A DNA stretch of 7,176 nucleotides from Chitinophagaceae bacterium (GTDB lineage: Bacteria; Bacteroidota; Bacteroidia; Chitinophagales; Chitinophagaceae): positions 1 to 7,176 of the forward strand of contig JANYEU010000321.1 of the NCBI GenBank assembly GCA_025362915.1, written 5' to 3'. This document shows positions 1 through 7,122 of the stretch, piece after piece. The notes under the pieces were generated by a model that was not told the DNA's origin, did not search any database, and worked only from the letters and a program-made list of their open reading frames with translations. The position numbers were made by a program, and so were the translations under genes. Within the stretch, counting starts at the first letter, position 1. The number at the start of each line of letters is the position of its first letter.

Positions 1-104
1 TTGACAAATGCAGGAGACTTTGGAAGAACTGTGAACGCAAACTCAATACAAGCCTACAATTCATGGTACTCGCATTTATCGCCATCCTACTCAGAAGATT
101 ATGA

Positions 105-332
105 ACAGGTTCTAAGAAAAAGTCAAAGAAAACGCCATTGAAAAAGGAGGAAAAGAAAAGGAATGGGGAAATCTCATCCGGTCGGGTATTGATAGAACAC
201 ATAATCAGGGAGATGAAGATTTTTAGAGTGGCTGCGGAAAAATATAGGAACAGACGAAAGAGATTTGGACTACGAATAAATCTAATTGCAGCGTTTTACA
301 ACCGATCTATTGACCTGAATCTTAAAAAATGA
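105..332 (+). pseudogene. IS5-family transposase remnant (C-terminal part, DDE_Tnp_4 type)
   Basis: This is the C-terminal end of an IS5-family (DDE_Tnp_4) transposase. The open frame from 105 reads a lysine-rich stretch (SKKKSKKTPLKKEEKKRN), then EISSGRVLIEH, where the glutamate (codon 195-197) sits where the last catalytic Glu of this family lies. It continues with YRNRRKRFGLR and INLIAAFYN, the usual C-terminal signature. The upstream catalytic Asp residues and the DNA-binding part are absent. This frame is closed by a TGA at 102-104, while family-like residues (GTRIYRHPTQK) appear just upstream in frame 2, so at least one frameshift is likely. An ATG-like start at 138 would not be the true start. 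The stop at 330-332 overlaps the first codon read in the following IS630 remnant. Family assignment is firm; the position of the frameshift is inferred. It is not functional. Confidence 0.85.
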
Positions 333-805
333 ATTTCCGAAGAGGTCTATTGAGCAACACCGGACGTACAAGGGTAAACATAAACGGAGCCATCAACCCA
401 ATGAATCCAACAGAAGTGGTGGCTTATGAATGCGATACGATTGATGCCGCCACCACACTTTCCTTTTTTAAGGTTGTTGAATATAGGTATGGGTATAAGA
501 AATCCATACATCTTTTTGTGGACAATGCACATTATTATCGTTCCAGGTTGGTAATGGTTTACTTGGAAACATCAACAATAAAAATTCACTTTTTGCCTCC
601 ATATTCCCCTAATCTAAACTCGATAGAAAGACTTTGGAAATTCATGAAGAAAACGGTGATAAAGTCCAAATACACACCAGATACCGATGTATTCAGGAAG
701 AGGATAAAGGAGTATTTTGAAAATATTGAACAATAAAAACAAAAACTTGATTCACTCATCAATACCAATTTTCATAATATCCCCCCAAGTTTGTTCCAAA
801 CCTGA
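326..805 (+). pseudogene. IS630-family transposase remnant (5'-truncated, premature stop)
   Basis: This is the C-terminal part of an IS630-family (DDE_3 superfamily) transposase. Counting from the ATG at 329, the motif SNTGRTRVNINGAI lies at residues 9-22, the second catalytic Asp in FVDNAHYYRS is residue 65, and the last catalytic Glu in LNSIERLWKF is residue 100. The D-x34-E spacing is the family hallmark, and FLPPYSPN precedes the Glu. The N-terminal helix-turn-helix region and the first catalytic Asp are missing, leaving 135 codons of a usual 330-350. The frame stops at TAA 734-736 after ENIEQ, yet the next 22 codons (KQKLDSLINTNFHN, then IPPSLFQT) look like the normal C-terminal tail, ending at TGA 803-805. 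The TAA is therefore probably a nonsense mutation. The 5' boundary meets the IS5 remnant directly. The product would be inactive. Confidence 0.88.
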
Positions 806-828
806 TTGGGGAGAGTATACGTTCATCC

Positions 829-1242
829 TTAACCACTAAAATACGCTGCCAATCCTTTTGCCAAACGGTTGGGCATGGTGGTTTTGGTCATGGTGGCGGC
901 ATCCATAAAGTATAAGACCACCTGTGCAAAGGCAAGCAATTTGCCCTGTTCATTATAAACTTCTTGGCAGAAAGTTATCTTGTAGTCTGTTGGCAATTCT
1001 TTTAACAAAGTTTTTATGGTTAGCAAATCGTCGTACAAAGCAGGGCGTACAAATTTGCAATTCAATTCTACCACGGGCATGATAACGCCATCTGCTTCCA
1101 TTTCCTTATAGCTATAACCCAATACACGCATGGCTTCTACGCGACCAACCTCAAAATATTGGGCAAAATTACCATGATATACCACATTCATCTTATCCGT
1201 TTCCGCATATCGAACCCTTACCGTAGTTGCTGCTGTGTACAT
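829..1242 (-). CDS. Acyl-CoA thioesterase, YbgC/FadM (4HBT hotdog) family
   Basis: This is a 137-residue single-domain hotdog thioesterase that is expected to hydrolyse acyl-CoA or a related thioester in the cytoplasm. The N-terminal motif RVRYAETDKMNVVYHGNF carries Tyr12, Asp16 and His23, with the same 4- and 7-residue spacing as the active-site Tyr, Asp and His of YbgC proteins. It is followed by the long helix FEVGRVEAMRVLGY. Its length matches the family (about 130-140) and there is no signal peptide. The start is the ATG at 1242, placed so that the motif begins near residue 8; no clear Shine-Dalgarno precedes it, which is usual in Bacteroidota. The gene is transcribed away from the TPR gene and appears monocistronic. 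Its 3' end is only about 24 bases from the IS630 remnant, and no terminator hairpin is visible there. The substrate cannot be told from sequence; in this phylum such genes are often labelled simply acyl-CoA thioesterase. Confidence 0.93.
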   Translation of the reverse strand: MYTAATTVRVRYAETDKMNVVYHGNFAQYFEVGRVEAMRVLGYSYKEMEADGVIMPVVELNCKFVRPALYDDLLTIKTLLKELPTDYKITFCQEVYNEQGKLLAFAQVVLYFMDAATMTKTTMPNRLAKGLAAYFSG

Positions 1243-1258
1243 TGAACTTATTGTTTAG

Positions 1259-1295
1259 TGTTAGTAAAGATATTGTGAAGGTTTGTTTACTAACA
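1259..1295. promoter_or_regulatory. Perfect 10-bp inverted repeat, possible operator
   Basis: TGTTAGTAAA (1259-1268) and TTTACTAACA (1286-1295) are perfect reverse complements separated by 17 bases. The repeat covers both boxes of the candidate thioesterase promoter, so a dimeric repressor bound here could block transcription. Because it lies at and upstream of the expected transcription start, it would act as DNA rather than as an RNA hairpin. The alternative is chance in an AT-rich spacer, although ten perfect pairs including three G/C pairs makes that less likely. No regulator gene is visible in the window. Confidence 0.45.
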
Positions 1296-1297
1296 AA
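1265..1297 (-). promoter_or_regulatory. Candidate Bacteroidota promoter of the thioesterase gene
   Basis: On the minus strand a TTTG (1297-1294) is followed after 21 bases by TATCTTTA (1272-1265). This fits the Bacteroidota sigma-ABfr consensus of TTTG at -33 and TAnnTTTG at -7, with one mismatch in the last base. Transcription would start near 1258, giving a leader of roughly 15 bases before the ATG at 1242. Short leaders are plausible in this phylum. The call rests on motif match and position only. Confidence 0.45.
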
Positions 1298-1581
1298 TTA
1301 AAAAAACGATGTTTGTTTTGAAAAATGAAAATTACTTTTATCTGTTTTAATTATGATTAAATGATTTGAATGAAAGGAATGATAAATACTGCTGATTTTA
1401 AACGTTTATAATTTTTCATATTCTTACCATTCAGTGTTATTATACTCAAGGTAAATGGTTTGCGAAAAAAAATGGGAGTCCCCTTTAGAATTAAGGGAAT
1501 CAATCATTGTTATCATTCAAATCAGTATTAAAGAGTCATTTGTTTGCAATAATATTCATTACACAAGGATTAATCTAAAAT
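1298..1581. other. AT-rich intergenic spacer between divergent genes
   Basis: About 280 bases separate the thioesterase promoter region from the TPR gene. No tRNA, riboswitch or convincing coding sequence is seen. A purine-rich AAGGA (1565-1569) lies 12 bases before the TPR start and could serve as a weak ribosome-binding site. The promoter of the downstream operon should be here, but no TTTG-N19-21-TAnnTTTG pair matches well; the nearest is TTTG (1317-1320) with TATCTGTT 18 bases later, which is poor. A small 5-bp hairpin (1481-1497) is too weak to call. Confidence 0.5.
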
Positions 1582-4500
1582 ATGTACCCTCGAATAATAA
1601 TAATCAGTTTTATTGTTTTTGCATCACTCTCCTCTTCCTCTTATGGACAATATACACGGGTGACAAACGACCCGGATGCGGAGTATAAGTTGGCAAAAGA
1701 ATATTTTTCGAAGGATGAATTCAGCTTGGCATACCCAATATTCAAAACCTTTAACAGCAATGGGGTGAATAAAACTAATTATCCTGTTACGGTGGCTGCG
1801 GAGAGTAAATATTACTATATCTCATGTGGATTGAAGCTGAATGATTCTAGCATCAAACAGAAAGCTGTAGATTTTATAGAGTTGGAATATGATGTACCAA
1901 TGGTACAAAGGCTTGCATTTGAACTGGGAGAATACTTTTTTAGGAATAAGAATTACCCCGATGCCATCACCTATTATGCTAAGGCAGGAATAGGTAACCT
2001 TAGCAATGCTGACATTGGAGAAATGAAGTTTCATGAGGCTTATAGTTATTTTTCTATGAAACAGTTTCAGGAAGCCAAACCCTTGTTTGATGCCATCAGG
2101 CAGATTCCTACAGATTCTAATTATATAGATGCAAACTATTATTATGGGTTCATTGCCTTTGGCGAAAAGAACTTTAAAGGGGCTTTATCCGCTTTTAAAA
2201 TTGCAGAAACAAGTCCTGCATACACTACGGTTGTACCTTTTTACATTGCTGAGATTTATTATTTTATAAATGATAGGGACAAAGCCCTGTCTTACACAGA
2301 AGATATGCTAAAAAAAGGTGGGCAATTCTACGACCTGCAATTAAAACAATTGGCTGGCAAGTTATATTTTGACAAGCGGCAGTTTAAGGAAGCGTTGCCT
2401 TATCTGGAAGAATATATTGACAAGTCGGACAAGGTAAATAGGGAAGATTTATATGAGTTGAGTTATTGCTATTACGAATCCGGCAACTGGGGTAAAAGTA
2501 TTGAAGGCTTCAAGCAATTGGGTGGCAAGGAAGATTCGTTGGCACAGAACAGCATGTACTTATTGGCGGATGCCTACCTTAAAACTAACCAAAAAGAGAA
2601 TGCCCGTAATGCGTTTCTGTTTTGTGCCAGCAATAATAGCAATGCAGCACAAAAAGAAATATCTACATTCAGTTATGCAAAACTTTCTTACGAATTGGGC
2701 TATATGGATGTGGCACTGACCGAACTGAGAAAGTTTATAATTGATTATCCAAACAGCAAGAATAACCAGGAGGCAAAAGAATTGCTGGTAGGTGTTTTGG
2801 CAAATACAAGTAACTATAAGGATGCCTTGTCAATATTTGAAAGCCTGAAAGTGCAAAGCGAAATGGTGAAGAAACTCTATCCCAAGATACTATATGGCAG
2901 GGCAGTAGAACTAATAAACGACCAGCAGATTGATGAGGCAGATAAGTTGCTAAGTAAAATTATCAAGCTGCCATACAACAATAAACTACTTGCTTTTACT
3001 TATTTTTGGAAGGGCGAGATAGCCTACAGGACTGGATTCTTGGAAGATGGCACTACCTATTTCTCCAACTATTTGGATAACCCTCTTACTAATGGAGAAA
3101 TAAATCCTACAAATGCCCATTATAGCCTTGCTTATTGCTACCTGAAAGAAGAAGATTACAAAGCTGCAGAGAAAGATTTTGGAGAAGTGGCAGGTTCCAT
3201 CAACGATAATTCTACTGCCTTGCAACAGGATGCCTACATAAGAAGGGCTGATTGTTATTATATGCTCAAGCAATATAAACCTGCGGTGAAAATATACGAC
3301 GATGTGATAGCACACCAACTAAAAACGGCTGATTATGCCTTATACCAAAAAGCGGTTATTGCAGGAGCAGTGAATAAGCCTAAAGATAAAATGGCCTTGA
3401 TGCAAAGCCTGTTGTTGCAATATCCAAACTCTACCTTGGTGCCCGATGCTAACTTAGAAATAGCCAATAGCTTTTTGGCAGAGGAGAAATACAATGACGC
3501 CTTGTCTCCACTGCAACAAATATTGGCAAACAAAGAGGCAAGTGCCTTATGGCCAAAGGCTCTATTGAAAACAGGGGTTTCTTATTTTAATACCGATAAA
3601 AGTGATGATGCCTTGAACAGCTTTACACAGTTGGTAAAACAATATCCAAATACACAGGAAAGTGATGAGGCGATAGAATATATACGAACCATATTTATCA
3701 ATAACCAAAAGCCGAATGAATTCATCAGTTTCATGCAGCAAAATGGAAAGAGTGTAAGTACTTCCGAGGCTGATTCCTTAAACTATCGTTCGGCTTCCTT
3801 AAAGTATGAAGCAAAAGATTTTGACAACGCAAAAGCTGGATTTGCCAGTTATATTGCCCAATATCCTAATGGAAAGTATGCCATAGAGGCTAACTATTTC
3901 GCCGCAGAAATATATATTACCGCTAAAGATGTAAACGCAGCATTGCCTTATTACAATGCAGTTGCAGCCAAGGCACCTAATAAATATGCAGAAAGAAGTG
4001 CCTTGCAAAGTGCCCGGATTTATTTCTTTAATTTGAAAGACTATGCCAATGCGGAGAAGTATTTTATTCAATTAAAAGGCTTGACCAATCAGCAGGAAAA
4101 TAAATTGGAAGCCATGCGTGGATTGTTGCGTTGCCAATATCATTTGCAACAGTTTAAGGAGGCTACAGATAATGCCAAAGACTTGCTTGCACAGACTGGT
4201 ACACAAACAGATGACAAGATGATGGCTAACATGGTTGTGGCAAAAAGCTACCAAGCCGATAACAAACTGGACGATGCAACCACTGCTTACAAAGCTGTTA
4301 TTGCTTTGGGTAAAAGTGAATATGGCGCAGAATCGCAATATAGGATTGCCGAGATATTGTTTTTGCAAGAGAAGTATGACCTAGTGGAGAAAGCAGCTTT
4401 TCAGGTGATAAAAGACAATGGTTCTTATGAATATTGGGTTACAAAGAGCTATATTTTACTAGGTGATTTATACTTTAAGCAGAAGGATTTATTCAATTCA

Positions 4501-4626
4501 GAAGCCACTTTTAAAAGTGTTTCTGAGAATAGCACCATCACTGATTTAAAACATGAAGCCGCAGATAAACTGGCCAAGGTGATTGAAGAAAAAGATAAGA
4601 CCAATAAGGTAGAAACTCCACAATAA
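1582..4626 (+). CDS. Secreted giant tetratricopeptide-repeat (TPR) scaffold protein
   Basis: This is a 1,014-residue exported protein built almost wholly of TPR helix pairs. Residues 1-22 form a signal peptide (hydrophobic IIIISFIVFASL, then SSSSYG before Gln23); there is no lipobox Cys, so the mature protein should be soluble in the periplasm or held by partners. From about residue 34 to 990 some 25 helix-turn-helix units of 32-38 residues can be counted by eye, with recurring cores such as AEIYY, KGEIAYR, LGDLYF and EKYNDAL. Several units share a YPNS/YPNT/YPNG link (near residues 389, 613, 687 and 760), as in BamD/YbgF-type TPRs. The C-terminus is charged (EEKDKTNK). No enzymatic domain is seen. 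TPR solenoids bind proteins, and the outer-membrane barrel gene starts 12 bases downstream, so it probably serves as a scaffold or chaperone for that barrel or a larger envelope complex. The partner is inferred. The ATG at 1582 is chosen because it gives a complete signal peptide. Confidence 0.9.
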   Translation: MYPRIIIISFIVFASLSSSSYGQYTRVTNDPDAEYKLAKEYFSKDEFSLAYPIFKTFNSNGVNKTNYPVTVAAESKYYYISCGLKLNDSSIKQKAVDFIELEYDVPMVQRLAFELGEYFFRNKNYPDAITYYAKAGIGNLSNADIGEMKFHEAYSYFSMKQFQEAKPLFDAIRQIPTDSNYIDANYYYGFIAFGEKNFKGALSAFKIAETSPAYTTVVPFYIAEIYYFINDRDKALSYTEDMLKKGGQFYDLQLKQLAGKLYFDKRQFKEALPYLEEYIDKSDKVNREDLYELSYCYYESGNWGKSIEGFKQLGGKEDSLAQNSMYLLADAYLKTNQKENARNAFLFCASNNSNAAQKEISTFSYAKLSYELGYMDVALTELRKFIIDYPNSKNNQEAKELLVGVLANTSNYKDALSIFESLKVQSEMVKKLYPKILYGRAVELINDQQIDEADKLLSKIIKLPYNNKLLAFTYFWKGEIAYRTGFLEDGTTYFSNYLDNPLTNGEINPTNAHYSLAYCYLKEEDYKAAEKDFGEVAGSINDNSTALQQDAYIRRADCYYMLKQYKPAVKIYDDVIAHQLKTADYALYQKAVIAGAVNKPKDKMALMQSLLLQYPNSTLVPDANLEIANSFLAEEKYNDALSPLQQILANKEASALWPKALLKTGVSYFNTDKSDDALNSFTQLVKQYPNTQESDEAIEYIRTIFINNQKPNEFISFMQQNGKSVSTSEADSLNYRSASLKYEAKDFDNAKAGFASYIAQYPNGKYAIEANYFAAEIYITAKDVNAALPYYNAVAAKAPNKYAERSALQSARIYFFNLKDYANAEKYFIQLKGLTNQQENKLEAMRGLLRCQYHLQQFKEATDNAKDLLAQTGTQTDDKMMANMVVAKSYQADNKLDDATTAYKAVIALGKSEYGAESQYRIAEILFLQEKYDLVEKAAFQVIKDNGSYEYWVTKSYILLGDLYFKQKDLFNSEATFKSVSENSTITDLKHEAADKLAKVIEEKDKTNKVETPQ

Positions 4627-4638
4627 AGAATACTTATA

Positions 4639-6513
4639 ATGATGCACTATTTTAAAAATATATTGTTGTTTACATTGGTACTGGCTGTGTCGGCAACCAC
4701 ATTGAATGCACAACACCCGCATAAGAAAAAGAAAAAAGCAGCTACAGCCCAAGCAGCAAAAAAGAAACCTGCCCCCACAAAGAGGGGTAGAAGGGGAGCG
4801 GGTGCGGTTACAAGGTTCGGAAGTGCTGCTGTGCCATTAGCCTCATCTACGATTGCTCCAGTTAATTTGGCGCCAACAAAAAAGGAGTCTATCAATATTT
4901 CTCAACTGACGATAGAAAAGGATACCACTTCTATCGACACAATGAGTACGGCCAAGGAAGTGGTTATCACTTCTTCGTTCAAGCCATCGTTGAGGAATGC
5001 TTCCAAGATAAATTTTACTGCCGCTACGCCAGTATTGGATACCACCAAGTTGCAATTGACCTATAATATCCCTTCCCAGAACCTGTTTTTCTCTTATCAG
5101 CCCGTGCCAATCAAGCCGTTAGCCTTGGCGGCAGATTCTGCATTTGTTTGGGAGCATCACCAATATATAAAAGCTGGATTTGGCAATTATTCATCCCCTT
5201 ATCTGGAAGCGGGTGCTTCTTTTGGTGATGGAAAAAGATCAATGATTACTGCCCACGGAAAATATCAATCTGCAAAAGGCAGTCTTCCTTTACAGGAATA
5301 CAGCAGGACAGGCATTGACCTTCTAGGCATATTTACTACCAAAAAGAACCAGGAGATAACTTCTAAAATCTATTGGAACAATAATAGTGTTTATAGATAT
5401 GGCTACCAGCCAGATTCGCTAAAAATGAACGCTGATAGTTTGCACAATAAGTTTAATACCATTGGCATTGCGCTAGGTTTTGAAAACAAGGTACAAACTG
5501 CCTATGGCATCACCTATCATCCGCAATTGGAGTTTAATACCTTTTTTAATACCAGTGCCTCCAAAGAAATAAACCTATTGATAAAAGCCCCGATAAGCAA
5601 GGCTTTTGGCAGGTTGTTTACGCTCGATCTTATCCCTACTGCCGATATTACCCATTACTCTAATAACCAGTTCGAGGATACTGTTTCTCTAAACAATAAT
5701 ATTTACAACTTCAATGCCTCCATTCGGTTTACAACGCCCAACTTTAAGGCGAACATAGGGTTGTTGCCCACTTGGGATAATGGTCAATTTTCTCTATTGC
5801 CAAACTTTACGGCAGAAGGAAAACTGGCTGACAAAAAATTAGTGATAGAAGCAGGCTGGATTGGTTATTTCCAAAAGAATACCTACAAAAGCTTGGCGGA
5901 GATAAACCCATATATCATTCCTGTCAGCACCTTGTTCAATACAAAAACAACGGAGGAATATGTTGGGATAAAAGGCAGTATCTCCAATCACATTACAGGA
6001 AATGCAAAACTTTCTTTTTTAAAGATGGATAATGTTGCCTTGTTTGCCAATGATACTGCCGCTAGAAATAACCAAAACTTCTTGGTGTTGAATGAACCTT
6101 CATTACAGGCATTGAGATTGAAGGCAGAGATTATATATGCCACACAAGAAAAGCTGTTTATATTGGCTGGCGTTACTTATACACAGTTTACAAAGCTTAG
6201 TGTGAATAATAAGGCTTATGGATTATTGCCATTGGAAATTTACAGTACTTTGCACTGGAAAGTATTGAATGATCTAACCCTTAAAAGCGATCTTTTCTTT
6301 TTTGATGGAAGCTATTATCGCAACCCTAAATTGCAAAGCAGTAAGTTGAATCCTGCTTTCGATGCAAATATTGGTGCGGAGTTTCCGGTGATGAAAAAAC
6401 TAAATGCCTGGATTCAGTTTAATAACTTTTTAAATAACAAATACCAACGTTGGAACCAATACCAAGTTTTAGGTTTCCAATTATTGGCAGGAGTTGTATA
6501 TTCGTTTAGATAA
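4639..6513 (+). CDS. TonB-dependent-receptor-like outer-membrane beta-barrel protein
   Basis: This is a 624-residue outer-membrane protein. Residues 1-24 are a signal peptide ending TTLNA before Gln25. The mature N-terminus is strikingly basic and low in complexity (about 26-59, lysine runs, then KRGRRGAGAVTR). A linker follows to KEVVITSSFKPS (106-117), which resembles a TonB box followed by a short conserved region. IKAGFGNYSSPYLEAG (177-192) opens the barrel, with alternating aromatic and polar strands to the end. The C-terminus (FNNFLNNKYQRWNQY, then LLAGVVYSFR) matches the closing strands of TonB-dependent receptors. Only about 70 residues lie between the TonB-box-like motif and the barrel, too few for a normal plug of 120-160, so transport of large ligands is doubtful. 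It sits 12 bases after the TPR gene and 9 before the HU-CCDC81 gene, suggesting one operon and a shared complex. Annotation pipelines may label it simply TonB-dependent receptor. ATG 4639 and ATG 4642 are both possible starts. Confidence 0.82.
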   Translation: MMHYFKNILLFTLVLAVSATTLNAQHPHKKKKKAATAQAAKKKPAPTKRGRRGAGAVTRFGSAAVPLASSTIAPVNLAPTKKESINISQLTIEKDTTSIDTMSTAKEVVITSSFKPSLRNASKINFTAATPVLDTTKLQLTYNIPSQNLFFSYQPVPIKPLALAADSAFVWEHHQYIKAGFGNYSSPYLEAGASFGDGKRSMITAHGKYQSAKGSLPLQEYSRTGIDLLGIFTTKKNQEITSKIYWNNNSVYRYGYQPDSLKMNADSLHNKFNTIGIALGFENKVQTAYGITYHPQLEFNTFFNTSASKEINLLIKAPISKAFGRLFTLDLIPTADITHYSNNQFEDTVSLNNNIYNFNASIRFTTPNFKANIGLLPTWDNGQFSLLPNFTAEGKLADKKLVIEAGWIGYFQKNTYKSLAEINPYIIPVSTLFNTKTTEEYVGIKGSISNHITGNAKLSFLKMDNVALFANDTAARNNQNFLVLNEPSLQALRLKAEIIYATQEKLFILAGVTYTQFTKLSVNNKAYGLLPLEIYSTLHWKVLNDLTLKSDLFFFDGSYYRNPKLQSSKLNPAFDANIGAEFPVMKKLNAWIQFNNFLNNKYQRWNQYQVLGFQLLAGVVYSFR

Positions 6514-6522
6514 TTATTGTTT

Positions 6523-7104
6523 ATGTACCCATTCTTATATAAATATTTTCTGGTTAATAAAAAGGTCGGCATCCCAGGTCTAGGTTCTTTTTCTTTACAG
6601 GAAATACCTGCCAGCCTCGATTTTGTAAAAGGAATGCTACGTGCCCCCCAGTCTAAAATCATCTTTACCAAGAGCGAAGCAGACTTTGTAGATAAAAGTC
6701 TTTTTATCTATTTAGGTAGAGAAATGCAAGTGGAAGAGTGGCAGGTGGCAAAGAAATTCCAAGAGTTTACGGCGGCCATCAAGAGCAATTTGGATAGCAG
6801 TAAAGCTGTTGAATTACCTGGCATCGGTAAACTCCAAAAGGGGTACGACGATGAATTACTATTCATTGCAGATACAGACGCTACCGTTATTCCCTCTGTT
6901 GATATTAAATTGAATAACACCAACGATACAAGGGCAAACCTTGTTGAACTATACAGCACTGGTGAAAACCTGATTCTTACTGAAGAAACAGAAGACGATA
7001 AGCTAGAAATGATTATCAAGCACAAAGAAGAGGATTATTGGTGGGTTTATGCCCTTATCCTTGCCTTGATGGGCGTTGGTGCTTTATTATACTATTATAT
7101 TTAA
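6523..7104 (+). CDS. HU-CCDC81-domain protein with C-terminal membrane anchor
   Basis: This 193-residue protein has two HU-like modules of the bacterial HU-CCDC81 type found in Bacteroidota. The first begins at the N-terminus, with KKVGIPGLGSFSL (13-25); the second contains VELPGIGKL (96-104). Both share the PGxGxF/L turn of HU-fold proteins. A polar acidic linker (about 115-172, ending HKEEDY) leads to one hydrophobic segment (173-193, WWVYALILALMGVGALLYYYI without any tail). In most relatives the helix is followed by a periplasmic SPOR domain that binds peptidoglycan; here the gene stops at the helix, so the protein is likely tail-anchored with its HU modules in the cytoplasm. HU-like folds usually bind DNA, but this family may bind protein or glycan instead. 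ATG 6523 is preferred; the TTG at 6517 would add only two residues. It lies 9 bases after the barrel gene and 18 before the next, probably in the same operon. Confidence 0.85.
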   Translation: MYPFLYKYFLVNKKVGIPGLGSFSLQEIPASLDFVKGMLRAPQSKIIFTKSEADFVDKSLFIYLGREMQVEEWQVAKKFQEFTAAIKSNLDSSKAVELPGIGKLQKGYDDELLFIADTDATVIPSVDIKLNNTNDTRANLVELYSTGENLILTEETEDDKLEMIIKHKEEDYWWVYALILALMGVGALLYYYI

Positions 7105-7122
7105 TCTGCTACATTTATTTTA

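Noticed and set aside
1..141. Frame 1 open reading from the window edge, possible end of an upstream gene
   Set aside because: The 46 codons match no family I recognise, and overlap sequence better explained as decayed IS5 transposase.
1317..1346. TTTG-N18-TATCTGTT as promoter of the TPR operon
   Set aside because: Spacer is short and the -7 box has two mismatches, so the match is no better than expected in AT-rich DNA.
1475..1498. Small hairpin CCCTT / AAGGG with a 7-base loop, next to GGGAGTCCC
   Set aside because: Only five pairs and no following T-run, so neither a terminator nor a riboswitch can be supported.
1455..1688. 77-codon plus-strand open frame starting in the intergenic spacer
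   Set aside because: It overlaps the signal-peptide region of the TPR gene in another frame, has no recognisable domain, and its composition looks like translated AT-rich spacer.
2986..3318. 110-codon minus-strand open frame inside the TPR gene
   Set aside because: Hydrophobic, repetitive composition expected from the complement of TPR codons; the plus-strand frame is clearly the coding one.
4647..5055. Two minus-strand open frames opposite the barrel gene's N-terminal region
   Set aside because: They are antisense shadows of the lysine/alanine-rich coding sequence (phenylalanine and alanine runs) with no start context or domain.
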